Shown here one piece after another: positions 27,589 to 35,960 of a stretch of DNA of 64,000 bases. The notes under the pieces are model-generated. The model saw only the letters and a list, made by a program, of their open reading frames with translations. It was not told the DNA's origin and made no database searches. The stretch spans positions 806,001-870,000 of the forward strand of contig NZ_CAJZAG010000001.1 of NCBI RefSeq assembly GCF_914271485.1, read 5' to 3'. Positions within the stretch are counted from its first letter, which is position 1. Each line of letters begins with the position of its first letter. Source of the DNA: Cupriavidus pampae. GTDB taxonomy: Bacteria; Pseudomonadota; Gammaproteobacteria; Burkholderiales; Burkholderiaceae. A program made the position numbers and the translations under genes.

Positions 27589-29295
27589 ATGGGATTGTTC
27601 AGGACATGGCGGGACTTTATCGGCGGAGGGCCACCTTCGCCTGCCACGCTGCTGCTCGGGCTCGCCGTCTGCGCAGTGTCGACTTCCGCCGCGCTGTGGG
27701 TCGGCGCGCGCTACGCCGACGAGGTGATCGCCAGCCGCGAGCGCGCGGTGGCGTCCGACGTGGTGGCCTCGATCACGCGCATGATCACCTCGGTGGAGGC
27801 GCACGGTAAGCGCCGCCTGGAATCGCTGGTCGGCCAGTCGTGCGCCGCCATCAGCGACGCGCTGAACGAGCGCCAGAGTTATATCCCCTATGTGCGCGCG
27901 GCCGCGACCGTCACCGAAGGCGTGGCCTATTGTTCGTCCACGCGCGGCAACGTGCGCGTGCCGCTGACCTATTACTTCGGCAAGCACCTCGACAAGGGCG
28001 GCGGCGCGGCGGGCGGGCCTCGCATCGCGCTGGCGGGGCGCACGCCGTTTCGCGACGTGGCGCCCACGCTGGTGCTGTTCGAACCTTCGCCCGCCGAGAG
28101 TGCGAGCCGCGGCGTGTTGTACCTGATCGAGGGGGTCTACGTGATCGATGCCCTTGCGCATGGGCTCGGCTTTGGCGCGGGCGTGGTCGCGGTCACCGTC
28201 GGCGGCGCATCGATCTATCACGACGGCACATTCCGCGACGCGCCGGGTCCGCTGGGCACGAGCACGCGCGTGACCTCGCCCGAGTTTCCGCTCACCGTGG
28301 CCGTGGTGGCCGCGCCGGAGTTCGTGGGGATGACGTCGCGCAAGTATGCGCTGATGTTCGGTGCCATCGGCCTGTTGGCCGGCCTGCTGCTGGTGACGAT
28401 GTTCCTGATGGTGGCCGCGCCACGCCGCCTGTTGTTGCAGGCCGTGCGGCAAGGGTTGAAGCGCGACCAGTTCTTCGTGGTCTATCAGCCGATCGTCGCG
28501 GTGCGCACGCGCGCACGCGTGGGCGTGGAGGCATTGTTGCGATGGCGGCATCCGCGCTGGGGCATGATTCCACCGGGGTCGTATATCGAGACTGTCGAGT
28601 CAACGCCGCTGATTGCCGATATCACGCGCTTCGTCATGCGGCGCGTGGTCGAGGACGTGGAGCGCTACCGGCCCGCGATGCCGCTGCATATCGCGGTCAA
28701 CGTGCCACCGCTGAACCTGCGCCGGCGCGGTTTCGAGGCCGAGGCCGTCGCGCTGCAGGCGCGTATGCCGCACGGCGCGGCACTGGTGCTGGAGATCACC
28801 GAGCGGCATCTGCTGGCCGATCGCGGGCAGGCGATGGAGGCGTTCGACCGCCTGCGGCGCGCGGGCATCCGGCTGTCCGTCGATGACTTCGGCACGCGCA
28901 ACAGCAACCTCGATCTGATTCGAAGTTTTCCGTTCGACTACCTGAAGATCGACAGCCAGTTCACGCAGTCGGTGGACGCGGACGCCAAGGCGCTGCTGGC
29001 CAGCATCGTGGCGATGGCGCACCATTTCCGGCTGGTGGTGGTGGCGGAGGGCATCGAGACCGAGGCACAGCATGCGCTGCTGGCGGAGATTGGCGTCGAT
29101 TGCGCGCAGGGGTATCTGTATCAGCGCCCGGCCAGCGCCGAGATCGTGCTCGGCGCCGATGGGGGAAACGGAGAAGAGGGTGCGGAGGGGGCTGAACGTG
29201 TCGCCGAAATGGAGACCGGGAGCGAGAGCGGTAGCGAGAGCGGTAGCGAGACCGAGCGCGCGATCGCCGGGGACGAGCGGGCGGAGGCCCGCTGA
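27589..29295 (+). CDS. CSS-motif EAL c-di-GMP phosphodiesterase
   Basis: About 568 residues. Two membrane helices flank a periplasmic CSS domain: Cys in LVGQSCAAIS and CSS in VAYCSSTRG can form the redox disulfide that controls PdeC-type enzymes. The EAL domain follows (GVEALLRWRHP, VNVPPLNL, LEITERHLL, VDDFGTRNSNL, EGIETEAQ) with its catalytic residues intact. The tail is Glu/Ser/Gly-rich with 12-base DNA repeats near 29220-29260. The ATG at 27589 is chosen because the domain-like sequence begins there; an in-frame ATG at 27490 with a good GAGGGG site would add an unusual Arg-rich leader. The stop abuts that of convergent mntH. Confidence 0.88.
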   Translation: MGLFRTWRDFIGGGPPSPATLLLGLAVCAVSTSAALWVGARYADEVIASRERAVASDVVASITRMITSVEAHGKRRLESLVGQSCAAISDALNERQSYIPYVRAAATVTEGVAYCSSTRGNVRVPLTYYFGKHLDKGGGAAGGPRIALAGRTPFRDVAPTLVLFEPSPAESASRGVLYLIEGVYVIDALAHGLGFGAGVVAVTVGGASIYHDGTFRDAPGPLGTSTRVTSPEFPLTVAVVAAPEFVGMTSRKYALMFGAIGLLAGLLLVTMFLMVAAPRRLLLQAVRQGLKRDQFFVVYQPIVAVRTRARVGVEALLRWRHPRWGMIPPGSYIETVESTPLIADITRFVMRRVVEDVERYRPAMPLHIAVNVPPLNLRRRGFEAEAVALQARMPHGAALVLEITERHLLADRGQAMEAFDRLRRAGIRLSVDDFGTRNSNLDLIRSFPFDYLKIDSQFTQSVDADAKALLASIVAMAHHFRLVVVAEGIETEAQHALLAEIGVDCAQGYLYQRPASAEIVLGADGGNGEEGAEGAERVAEMETGSESGSESGSETERAIAGDERAEAR

Positions 29296-30645
29296 TCAGC
29301 CCAACGCGCTCTGCGCCAGCAGCACGACGTTCAGCAGCACGATCGCCGCGGCGGCGCCCCAGGCGGCGACCAGCGCGCCACCGCGCACGCGCCATTCGCC
29401 CATGAGCTCGCGGTTCGAGCCGAACATCACGAGCGGGATCACAGCCAGCGGCAGCGACAGGCTCAACACCACCTGGCTTGCCACCAGCAACTCGGCCGAA
29501 CCGTGCTCGCCAAACACGCCCACTGCGGCGAGTGCCGGCACGATCGCGATGGCCCGCGTGATCAGCGCCCGGCGCAGACGCGACATGCGCAAATTCAGAA
29601 AGCCTTCCATCACGGCCTGGCCGGCGAGCGTGCCGGTGACCGTCGAGTTCAAGCCGCAGGCGAGCAGCGCCACCGCGAACAGCAGGCTTGCCAGATCCGA
29701 ATGAAGCAGCGGGGCGAGCAGGCGATGCGCATCGGCAAGGTCGCTGACTTCGGTCAGGCCATTGGCGTGGAATACAGCGGCCGCCACGATCAGCAACGCG
29801 GCGTTGATCAGGAATGCAAAGCCGAGCGAGCCGAACGTATCGAGGTTCACGCCGCGCAGCGTCTCGAGCATCTCGGTCTTGCGCGTCGCGCGCAGCTCGG
29901 CACGCATTTCGGGGGTCACGTCGGGCGCGCCCTCGGATGGTTCCGCGGCGGGCGCGTAGCGGCGCACCAGTGCCGAATGCAGGAAGAGGTTGTGCGGCAT
30001 GACGGTGGCACCGACGATACCGGCGGCGAGCCAGAGCATGCCGGCATTGCGCACGATTTCCGCCGACGGCTTGAAGCCGCCCAATACATCGCGCCATTCC
30101 GGTTGCGCCAGCGCCAGTTGCGCGACGAAGCAGAGCGTGACGATGAGAATCAACGCGGCGACTACGGCTTCGAGCGTCCGGCGGCCTTCGCGCTGCACGG
30201 CCATGATCGCCACCGTGGCGACGGCAGCCATCAGCACGCCGACCCAGAGATTGACGCCGAGCAGCAGCTGCAATGCCACGGCGCTGCCGACGATTTCCGC
30301 GACGTCACAGGCGATGATCGCAATCTCGCTGGCAATCCACAGCACCATGCTGGTCCGGCGCGAGAATCGCGCGCGGCTCAGTTGCGCGAGGTCGCGTCCG
30401 GTCACCACACCGATGCGCGCGGCAATCCATTGCAGCAGCATGGCGACGATGCTCGAGGCCGCGATGACGAACAGCAGCTGGTAGCCGTAGCTGGCGCCGC
30501 CCGCAATCGCGGTCGCCCAATTGCCCGGATCCATGTAGCCCACCGCGACCAGCGCACCGGCACCGAGGAAGGCCAGACGCGAGCGCGGCTGGGCCACGGG
30601 GGGCCGGCTCGGCTGCAGGGTGGCGGTATCGAAGGGCGGCGGCAT
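29296..30645 (-). CDS. mntH: Nramp-family divalent metal transporter
   Basis: 449 residues with eleven or so membrane helices. The first helix has the DPGNW metal-binding motif (residues 39-43) and helix 6 has GATVMPHNLFLHSAL, both diagnostic of proton-coupled Mn(II)/Fe(II) importers. An insertion with APAAEPSEGAPD lies in a loop after the MPHN helix. A Fur-like box about 105 bases upstream suggests metal regulation. The gene is complete and its stop abuts the convergent EAL gene. Confidence 0.92.
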   Translation of the reverse strand: MPPPFDTATLQPSRPPVAQPRSRLAFLGAGALVAVGYMDPGNWATAIAGGASYGYQLLFVIAASSIVAMLLQWIAARIGVVTGRDLAQLSRARFSRRTSMVLWIASEIAIIACDVAEIVGSAVALQLLLGVNLWVGVLMAAVATVAIMAVQREGRRTLEAVVAALILIVTLCFVAQLALAQPEWRDVLGGFKPSAEIVRNAGMLWLAAGIVGATVMPHNLFLHSALVRRYAPAAEPSEGAPDVTPEMRAELRATRKTEMLETLRGVNLDTFGSLGFAFLINAALLIVAAAVFHANGLTEVSDLADAHRLLAPLLHSDLASLLFAVALLACGLNSTVTGTLAGQAVMEGFLNLRMSRLRRALITRAIAIVPALAAVGVFGEHGSAELLVASQVVLSLSLPLAVIPLVMFGSNRELMGEWRVRGGALVAAWGAAAAIVLLNVVLLAQSALG

Positions 30646-30748
30646 GTCGGGTGTCCGGTGTCTTTGTAGCGGTCAGGTGACGGTGCCACCCATGCAATAC
30701 ATTTTGTACACCCGCTGGCGGAAAGGCCAATTGGTAATGCCTAATGAT

Positions 30749-30767
30749 GAAATTGATAATCATTATT
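30749..30767 (-). promoter_or_regulatory. Fur-like box upstream of mntH
   Basis: GAAATTGATAATCATTATT matches the 19-base Fur consensus (GATAATGATAATCATTATC) at 16 positions and lies about 105 bases before the mntH start. It could be bound by Fur or by the Fur-type manganese regulator Mur. The site is in an AT-rich segment. Confidence 0.65.
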
Positions 30768-30818
30768 ATTTGACTATCGATATCACCAAATAAGCCTCAC
30801 GAGTCACTATTTAGAGGG

Positions 30819-30842
30819 TCCCTCTCCCGAGCGGGAGAGGGA
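30819..30842. repeat. CCCTCTCCC palindromic repeat, copy 2
   Basis: TCCCTCTCCCG and CGGGAGAGGGA form an 11-bp perfect inverted repeat with an AG centre, 23 bases past the stop of the molybdenum hydroxylase large subunit. Same core as the copy at 5435. It could double as a transcript end for the minus-strand operon. Confidence 0.65.
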
Positions 30843-30864
30843 AGCTCCGAGGGTATGCCTGAGA

Positions 30865-33111
30865 CTACGCCTGACGCTTCATGGCGGCGAGCATTTTTTC
30901 AGGAAGGAACGGCACCGTCCGCAGCCGCACGCCAGTGGCGGCGGCGACCGCGTTGGAGATCGCCGCCGGAATGGTGGCGGGCGCCATCTCGCCAGCGCCC
31001 CAGGGCGGGGCCTCCGGGCGGTCGATCAGGCTGATGTGGATGTTCGGCACATCGGGGAAACGCAGGATCGGATAGGTGCTCCAGTCGACCGAAGTCACCT
31101 TGTGCGCGTCGAAGTGCAGCTCCTCCATCAACACGCGGCTGACGGTCTGGATGATGCCGCCCTCGATCTGATTGCGTGTGCCATCGGGATTGATGATCTG
31201 GCCGCAGTCATGGCTGCACCAGATGTCGGTGACGCGGATATGGCCAGTTTTGCGATTAACCGCCAGCTCAAGCACCGTGGCCACATAAGTGCGATCGTTG
31301 TCGTAACGCACGAACGCCAAACCGCGACCACGAACGACCTCACGGGGGTCACCTTTGCGACGGATGGCCCGCGCGGTACGCGCATTCCATTTCGACAACC
31401 GCGCCACGTCCTCGAGCACCGCGCGGGCGCGCGGGTCGGGCAGATAGTCGAGCCGCCATTGCAGCGGATCGGCGCCGGCGGCCACGGCCAGTTCGTCGAA
31501 GAACGCCTCGTTGGCAAACGCATTCTGCAAGCGGCCCGGCGAACGCAGGTGAGCCGTGCGGAACGCGCTGTCGGTCACGCGATTGACCTTGGTGCTGACG
31601 TTCGGCAGCGTGTACAGGATGTCCGCATTCTTCGAGATATTGCCGGTGACATAGGCGGGACGCCTGATGCCCGACGTCACGGTGGCCAGCAGCGGAAACT
31701 CGGCGATGCTGCCTTTCTGCGCGGCCGCGAAGAACTCGGACTGCCATGCGACCGGACGCTTCTGCGCGTCGAGGCCCCCCTTGAGATCGATCACGGTCGG
31801 CGGGCTCTTCGGATCCCAGCCGTGCTCGTCCTGGCGCATCCATTGCACGCGCACCGGCGCGCCCGCAAGCTGCGATACCAGCGCGGCGTCGGCCGAGCAA
31901 TCCTCGTGGCCGTTGCGGCCATAGCAGCCCGCTCCATCCAGATAGATCAAGCGAACCTTGGCCTTGTCCACGCCGAGCGTCAGCGCGATCTCGCTCTGCA
32001 GCGAGTGCGTCGACTGTGCGGCCGACCAGATCGTGCACTGGCCGTTCTGGAACTCGGCGACCGCGCACGCGGGGCCGATCGAGCCGTGCGTGTTCGGCGG
32101 AAACTCGTACGTTGCTTCCACGCGCTTGCTGGCGGCGGCGAGCGCGCCGGCGGCATCGCCCTTGTTGGCCGGCGTTTCCACGCTGGCCACCGGCAGCTTG
32201 CGCCAGTATTGATACAGCTCCGCTTGTTCGGGGAAGTGCGGCTGATCGTCCCATTGCACCTTGAGCGCGCGGGCCGCCTTGATCGCGCCCCATTCGGTGG
32301 GGCTGAGCACGGCAAGGAAGTCCTGCTTGCGCACCACGCGCACACCGGCCATCTGCGCGACCGAAGCCTCGTCGACGCTGACAAGCTTCGCGCCGGGGCC
32401 GGCCGGGCGGATCACGCGCGCATGCAGCATGCCGGGCACGCGGAAGTCCTGCATGAACGTGAACTGGCCCGTGACCTTGCCTGGGATATCGACGCGCTGG
32501 ATGCTCTTGCCGATGAGCGCATGCCGGGCGGGATCCTTGAGCGGAACCTTGGGGTCGAGCGCGACCTGGATCGGCTTGCCCGCGAGCAGCTCGCCGTAGC
32601 CCACGCGGCGCGTGTTGTCGGCGGTGGCAATCACGCCATCGCGCACGGTCAGCGTCGCCGGTTCAACCTCCCATTGCGAGGCCGCACGGGATACCAGCGC
32701 GCGCCGGGCGGATGCGGCCGCGCGGCGCAGTGTGCCGCCGCCGTCCTGAATCGTCAGGCTGCCCGCGGTCTGGCCCTGATCGAGCGTCAGCAGCGTGTCG
32801 CCCATGACCAGGTCCACCTGCGTGAACGCGACGTCGAGTTCTTCGGCGACCATCTGCGCGAGCGCGGTACGCGCGCCGGTGCCGAGGTCGACCTTGCCGC
32901 TGAAAACGGTGACGCGGCTATTCGGCGCGATCGACAGCCACGCGTCGACTTCGCCCTTGGCGTTCGATGCTCGCGTGACCGTCTGCCCGGCGGCATCGAC
33001 GGCGCTGACGGATTGCGCCAGCGCGTTGGAGGAGGTGGCCAGCAACGTGCCCGGCAGCGAGAACGAGACCAGCAGCCCGCCGCTTTGCTTGAGGAATGCG
33101 CGACGATCCAT
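30865..33111 (-). CDS. Molybdenum hydroxylase large subunit (isoquinoline 1-oxidoreductase beta type)
   Basis: 748 residues. MDRRAFLKQSGG is a twin-arginine signal, so the mature enzyme works in the periplasm. The molybdopterin domains show VFSGKVDLGTGARTALAQMVAEELDV, ATYEFPPNTHGSIGPACAVAEF, and GAGEMAPATIPAAISNAVAAATGVRL, typical of the IorB branch of the xanthine dehydrogenase family. It would hydroxylate an aldehyde or N-heteroaromatic substrate with water. Only the iron-sulfur partner is adjacent; there is no FAD subunit, which is normal for this class, but no cytochrome gene follows either. The start is one base from the small-subunit stop, pointing to coupled translation. Confidence 0.9.
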   Translation of the reverse strand: MDRRAFLKQSGGLLVSFSLPGTLLATSSNALAQSVSAVDAAGQTVTRASNAKGEVDAWLSIAPNSRVTVFSGKVDLGTGARTALAQMVAEELDVAFTQVDLVMGDTLLTLDQGQTAGSLTIQDGGGTLRRAAASARRALVSRAASQWEVEPATLTVRDGVIATADNTRRVGYGELLAGKPIQVALDPKVPLKDPARHALIGKSIQRVDIPGKVTGQFTFMQDFRVPGMLHARVIRPAGPGAKLVSVDEASVAQMAGVRVVRKQDFLAVLSPTEWGAIKAARALKVQWDDQPHFPEQAELYQYWRKLPVASVETPANKGDAAGALAAASKRVEATYEFPPNTHGSIGPACAVAEFQNGQCTIWSAAQSTHSLQSEIALTLGVDKAKVRLIYLDGAGCYGRNGHEDCSADAALVSQLAGAPVRVQWMRQDEHGWDPKSPPTVIDLKGGLDAQKRPVAWQSEFFAAAQKGSIAEFPLLATVTSGIRRPAYVTGNISKNADILYTLPNVSTKVNRVTDSAFRTAHLRSPGRLQNAFANEAFFDELAVAAGADPLQWRLDYLPDPRARAVLEDVARLSKWNARTARAIRRKGDPREVVRGRGLAFVRYDNDRTYVATVLELAVNRKTGHIRVTDIWCSHDCGQIINPDGTRNQIEGGIIQTVSRVLMEELHFDAHKVTSVDWSTYPILRFPDVPNIHISLIDRPEAPPWGAGEMAPATIPAAISNAVAAATGVRLRTVPFLPEKMLAAMKRQA

Positions 33112-33112
33112 G

Positions 33113-33586
33113 TCAGGCCTCCTTGACGGGGGTACCCGCCGCGCGCTTGACGGCGCGCACGATGCGCGAGTGCGTGCCACAGCGGCAGAGATTGCCGGCG
33201 AGGGCGTCGCGGATCTGCGCCTCCGAAGGCTTGGGGTTCTGCGCGAGCAGGCCGACCGAGGTCATGACCATGCCGTTGATGCAGTAGCCGCACTGCACGG
33301 CCTGCTCCTCGATAAATGCTTTCTGCACGGGGTGGGGCTGCTCCGGCGTGCCGAGGCCTTCGAGCGTGGTGATGCGCGCATCGCCGACCGCCGACACGGG
33401 CAGTACGCACGAGCGCGTGGCGGTGCCGTTGAACAGCACGGTGCAGGCGCCGCATTGGCCGAGCCCGCAGCCGAACTTCGGGCCGTGCAGGCCGAGGTTG
33501 TCGCGCAGCGCGTAGAGCAGCGGGGTATCGCTATCGAGGTCGACGGTCTGGGTCTTGCCGTTGACCTGCAACTGGTAGGTGGGCAT
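33113..33586 (-). CDS. Molybdenum hydroxylase 2Fe-2S subunit (isoquinoline 1-oxidoreductase alpha type)
   Basis: 157 residues with both [2Fe-2S] clusters: plant-type cysteines 40, 45, 48 and 60, and second-cluster cysteines 99, 102, 134 and 136 (CGYC and CRC). It passes electrons from the molybdenum centre to an external acceptor. The ATG at 33586 follows GAGGAG; the longer frame is not supported. It has no export signal, so the complex probably rides the Tat signal of the large subunit. The 197-base gap upstream to the divergent dehydrogenase contains two overlapping dyads. Confidence 0.93.
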   Translation of the reverse strand: MPTYQLQVNGKTQTVDLDSDTPLLYALRDNLGLHGPKFGCGLGQCGACTVLFNGTATRSCVLPVSAVGDARITTLEGLGTPEQPHPVQKAFIEEQAVQCGYCINGMVMTSVGLLAQNPKPSEAQIRDALAGNLCRCGTHSRIVRAVKRAAGTPVKEA

Positions 33587-33696
33587 GGGGGGACTCCTCT
33601 TGTCATTGTTCTGTTGCGCGCGGGAGGGCACGCAGCATCGAATCTAGGCCAGTGCAGGCCCGCCGAACAGTGGAATAGACCCCTGTTTGGGAGCTC

Positions 33697-33717
33697 TATT
33701 TCCACCGCTCGGAAATA
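33697..33717. promoter_or_regulatory. Operator-like dyad between molybdenum hydroxylase and hydroxyacid dehydrogenase
   Basis: TATTTCC (33697-33703) and GGAAATA (33711-33717) are perfect 7-base arms with a 7-base spacer. A second dyad overlaps it: AATAGA at 33674-33679 and TCTATT at 33695-33700. No regulator gene lies beside this region, so the binding protein is unknown; spacing would suit a LysR- or TetR-type dimer. Confidence 0.55.
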
Positions 33718-33783
33718 TAGGCTTTGCGCTCGGGCTTTTCTTCCTACACTGTGCGCACTCGACAACGGCTGTTCCCTCCCGCC

Positions 33784-34761
33784 ATGCGCATTGCGATTCC
33801 CGACGATTATCAGGACTGCGTCCGCAGCCTCGACTGCTACGCCCGTCTGGCCGGCCACGAGGTGACCGTCTACCACGACAACGTGAAGGAGATCGATGCC
33901 CTGGCGGCACGGCTGGCCGATGCGGACGCGATCGTGCTCACGCGCGAACGTACCGTCATCACGGACGCATTGCTCGAGCGCTTGCCGCGCCTGCGATTGA
34001 TCAGCCAGACCGGCAAGGTGGCCGGCCACATCGACCTGCGCGCCTGCACCGCGCGCGGCATCGCAGTGGCGGAAGGCAGCGGTTCGGGCGCGGCCACCGC
34101 CGAGCTGACCTGGGCGCTGATGCTCGCGAGCCGGCGCTACCTTGTCAACGAGGTCAACCGACTGCGCGCGGGGCAGTGGCAGGGGCACCTCGGCCAGCAA
34201 CTGCGTGGCCAGCGGCTTGGAGTCTGGAGCTACGGTCGCATCGGCAAGCAGGTGGCCGGTTTCGGCAAGGCATTCGGCATGAAGGTGTGGGTGTGGGGCC
34301 GCGAAGGGTCGATCGCCGATGCGCGCCAGGACGGCGTGGAAGCGGCGCCATCGCGCGAGGCATTCTTTGCCGAGAGCGATGTGGTGAGCCTGCATATCCG
34401 GCTCAATGCGGACACCGAAGGCATTGTCGACGCGACCGATCTCGCGCGCATGAAGCCGAGCGCGCTGCTGGTCAACACGAGCCGCGCCGAACTGATCGCG
34501 CCGGGCGCGCTCGCGGCCGCATTGCGCGCGGGTCGGCCTGGCTTTGCCGCGGTGGATGCGTTCGAACGCGAGCCCGTGCTCGGCGCGGACGATCCGCTGC
34601 TGCAACTCGACAACGCGCTGTGTACCCCGCATATCGGCTTTGTCGAGCGCGACAACTACGAGGCGTACTACGGCGGCGCGTTCGACAATATCAACAGCTT
34701 CTTTGCTGGCATGCCCGCAAATCTGGCCAATCCGGAGGTGCTGTCGCGTCTGCGCGGCTGA
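33784..34761 (+). CDS. D-2-hydroxyacid dehydrogenase, NAD-dependent
   Basis: 325 residues. The catalytic pattern of the family is present: Arg in NTSRAELI, Glu/Asp in AVDAFEREP and the His in LCTPHIGFVERD. The Rossmann loop reads LGVWSYGRIG; Ser replaces the first glycine of the usual GxGxxG, which is uncommon but tolerated in some members. It reduces 2-oxoacids or oxidises D-2-hydroxyacids such as glycerate or phosphoglycerate analogues. The ATG at 33784 begins the canonical MRIAIPDDYQ. It ends in a strong terminator before the catabolic operon, so it is probably separate from it. Confidence 0.85.
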   Translation: MRIAIPDDYQDCVRSLDCYARLAGHEVTVYHDNVKEIDALAARLADADAIVLTRERTVITDALLERLPRLRLISQTGKVAGHIDLRACTARGIAVAEGSGSGAATAELTWALMLASRRYLVNEVNRLRAGQWQGHLGQQLRGQRLGVWSYGRIGKQVAGFGKAFGMKVWVWGREGSIADARQDGVEAAPSREAFFAESDVVSLHIRLNADTEGIVDATDLARMKPSALLVNTSRAELIAPGALAAALRAGRPGFAAVDAFEREPVLGADDPLLQLDNALCTPHIGFVERDNYEAYYGGAFDNINSFFAGMPANLANPEVLSRLRG

Positions 34762-34787
34762 CCCGCACCTCCGCCGGACACTCCTTG

Positions 34788-34827
34788 GGGCTACCGCGCG
34801 CAATCCGCGTGGTGGCCCTATTTTTTT
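34788..34827 (+). terminator. Intrinsic terminator
   Basis: GGGCTACCGCGCG and CGCGTGGTGGCCC pair over 13 positions (two G-T wobbles) around a CAATC loop, followed by TATTTTTTT. It lies 27 bases after the dehydrogenase stop and isolates the operon that starts at 34928. Confidence 0.93.
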
Positions 34828-34847
34828 GGTTTTTCGGGATATCTTTG

Positions 34848-34864
34848 ATTCCATCGAATGGAAT
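34848..34864. promoter_or_regulatory. Perfect 7-3-7 palindrome before catabolic operon
   Basis: ATTCCAT-CGA-ATGGAAT is a perfect palindrome 64 bases upstream of the Bug gene, just past the terminator. IclR-family proteins bind short pseudo-palindromes of this kind and the operon ends with an IclR gene, so it is the first candidate operator. A related, imperfect sequence TTTCCATTCGAATCAT lies at 35944-35959 right before the hydratase ATG. Confidence 0.6.
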
Positions 34865-34927
34865 TAACGAGGTGTGAGAAAACGTCGATTTGCTTAACCT
34901 GATCGCATAACGACAGGAGACATTTCG

Positions 34928-35926
34928 ATGCAACCGTTTGCCTCACGCGCCGCGCTTTCCGCTGCCGCCGCGCTCGCTGCTTTCTCGATGCTGATGGTGC
35001 CGGCGGCGCACGCGGCGGGCGGTGCATTCCCCGACAAACCGCTGCGCCTCGTGGTGCCGTTCTCGCCCGGAGGCGGTACCGACCTGATCGCCCGCGCGGT
35101 TGGTATCGGCATGGCGCAGGAGCTCGGCCAGCCGGTGGTGGTCGACAACAAGCCCGGCGGCGGCACCATTATCGGCACCGACAACGTGGCCAAGGCCGCG
35201 CCCGATGGCTACACGCTCGTGATCGCGACTTTCGCTCACGCGGTGAATCCGAGCCTGCAGCCGAAGCTGCCGTACGACACCGACAAGGCCTTTGCGCCGG
35301 TGGTGATGCTGGGGCGGTCGCCTAACGTGCTGGTGGTGCGCACGGAGAGCCCGTACAAGACCGTGCAGGACGTGATCCAGGCCGCCAGGGCGCAGCCGGG
35401 CAAGATCTCGTACGCATCGCAGGGGCCGGGCACATCCGCGCATCTGGCGGGCGAGCTGTTCAAGAGCCTGACCAGGACCGACCTCACGCATATCCCGTAC
35501 AAGGGCGCCGGCCCGGCCATCACCGATCTGCTCGGCGGTCAGGTGGATCTGATGTTCGCCACCGCGTCCGCGGTGGGCAATCTGCTGGAGTCCGGCAAGC
35601 TGCGCGCGCTCGGCGTGACCACCGCGCAGCGCTCGACCAGCGCGGACCTCGCGCGCGTGCCGACGATTGCCGAGAGCGGCGTGCCGGGCTACGTGGCCGA
35701 GAGCTGGTACGGACTGTTCGTGCCGGCCGGCACGCCCGCGCCGGTCATCGCGCGCCTCAATGCGGCCGCGACGCATGCGGTCAAGTCCGATGCGTTTCGC
35801 AAGCGCGCCGAATCCGAGGGCCTGACCATCGCGCCCGGTACGCCCGAGGACTTCGCGCGCTACGTGCGCGCCGAGGAAGGGCGCTGGAGCAAGGTCGTCA
35901 AGGACGCCCATATTTCGTTGAACTGA
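34928..35926 (+). CDS. Bug-family tripartite tricarboxylate transporter substrate-binding protein
   Basis: 332 residues. Signal peptide ending near AHAAGG, then the Bug hallmarks: PDKPLRLVVPFSPGGGTDLIAR, QPVVVDNKPGGGTIIGTDNVAKAAPDGYTL and GWYGLFVPAGTPAPVIARLN-like ESWYGLFVPAGTPAPVIARLNAA. Bug proteins bind carboxylates in the periplasm; most are not linked to TctAB membrane genes and that is true here. Burkholderiaceae carry dozens of them. It opens the catabolic operon, so its ligand is probably the operon's substrate or a close analogue. Confidence 0.92.
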   Translation: MQPFASRAALSAAAALAAFSMLMVPAAHAAGGAFPDKPLRLVVPFSPGGGTDLIARAVGIGMAQELGQPVVVDNKPGGGTIIGTDNVAKAAPDGYTLVIATFAHAVNPSLQPKLPYDTDKAFAPVVMLGRSPNVLVVRTESPYKTVQDVIQAARAQPGKISYASQGPGTSAHLAGELFKSLTRTDLTHIPYKGAGPAITDLLGGQVDLMFATASAVGNLLESGKLRALGVTTAQRSTSADLARVPTIAESGVPGYVAESWYGLFVPAGTPAPVIARLNAAATHAVKSDAFRKRAESEGLTIAPGTPEDFARYVRAEEGRWSKVVKDAHISLN

Positions 35927-35960
35927 ACCCTCGCTGACCTAATTTTCCATTCGAATCATC

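Noticed and set aside
31036..33126. 696-codon plus-strand frame opposite the molybdenum hydroxylase large subunit
   Set aside because: The minus-strand gene is clearly real by family motifs; the opposite frame has an Arg/His/Ala-rich composition typical of antisense shadows.
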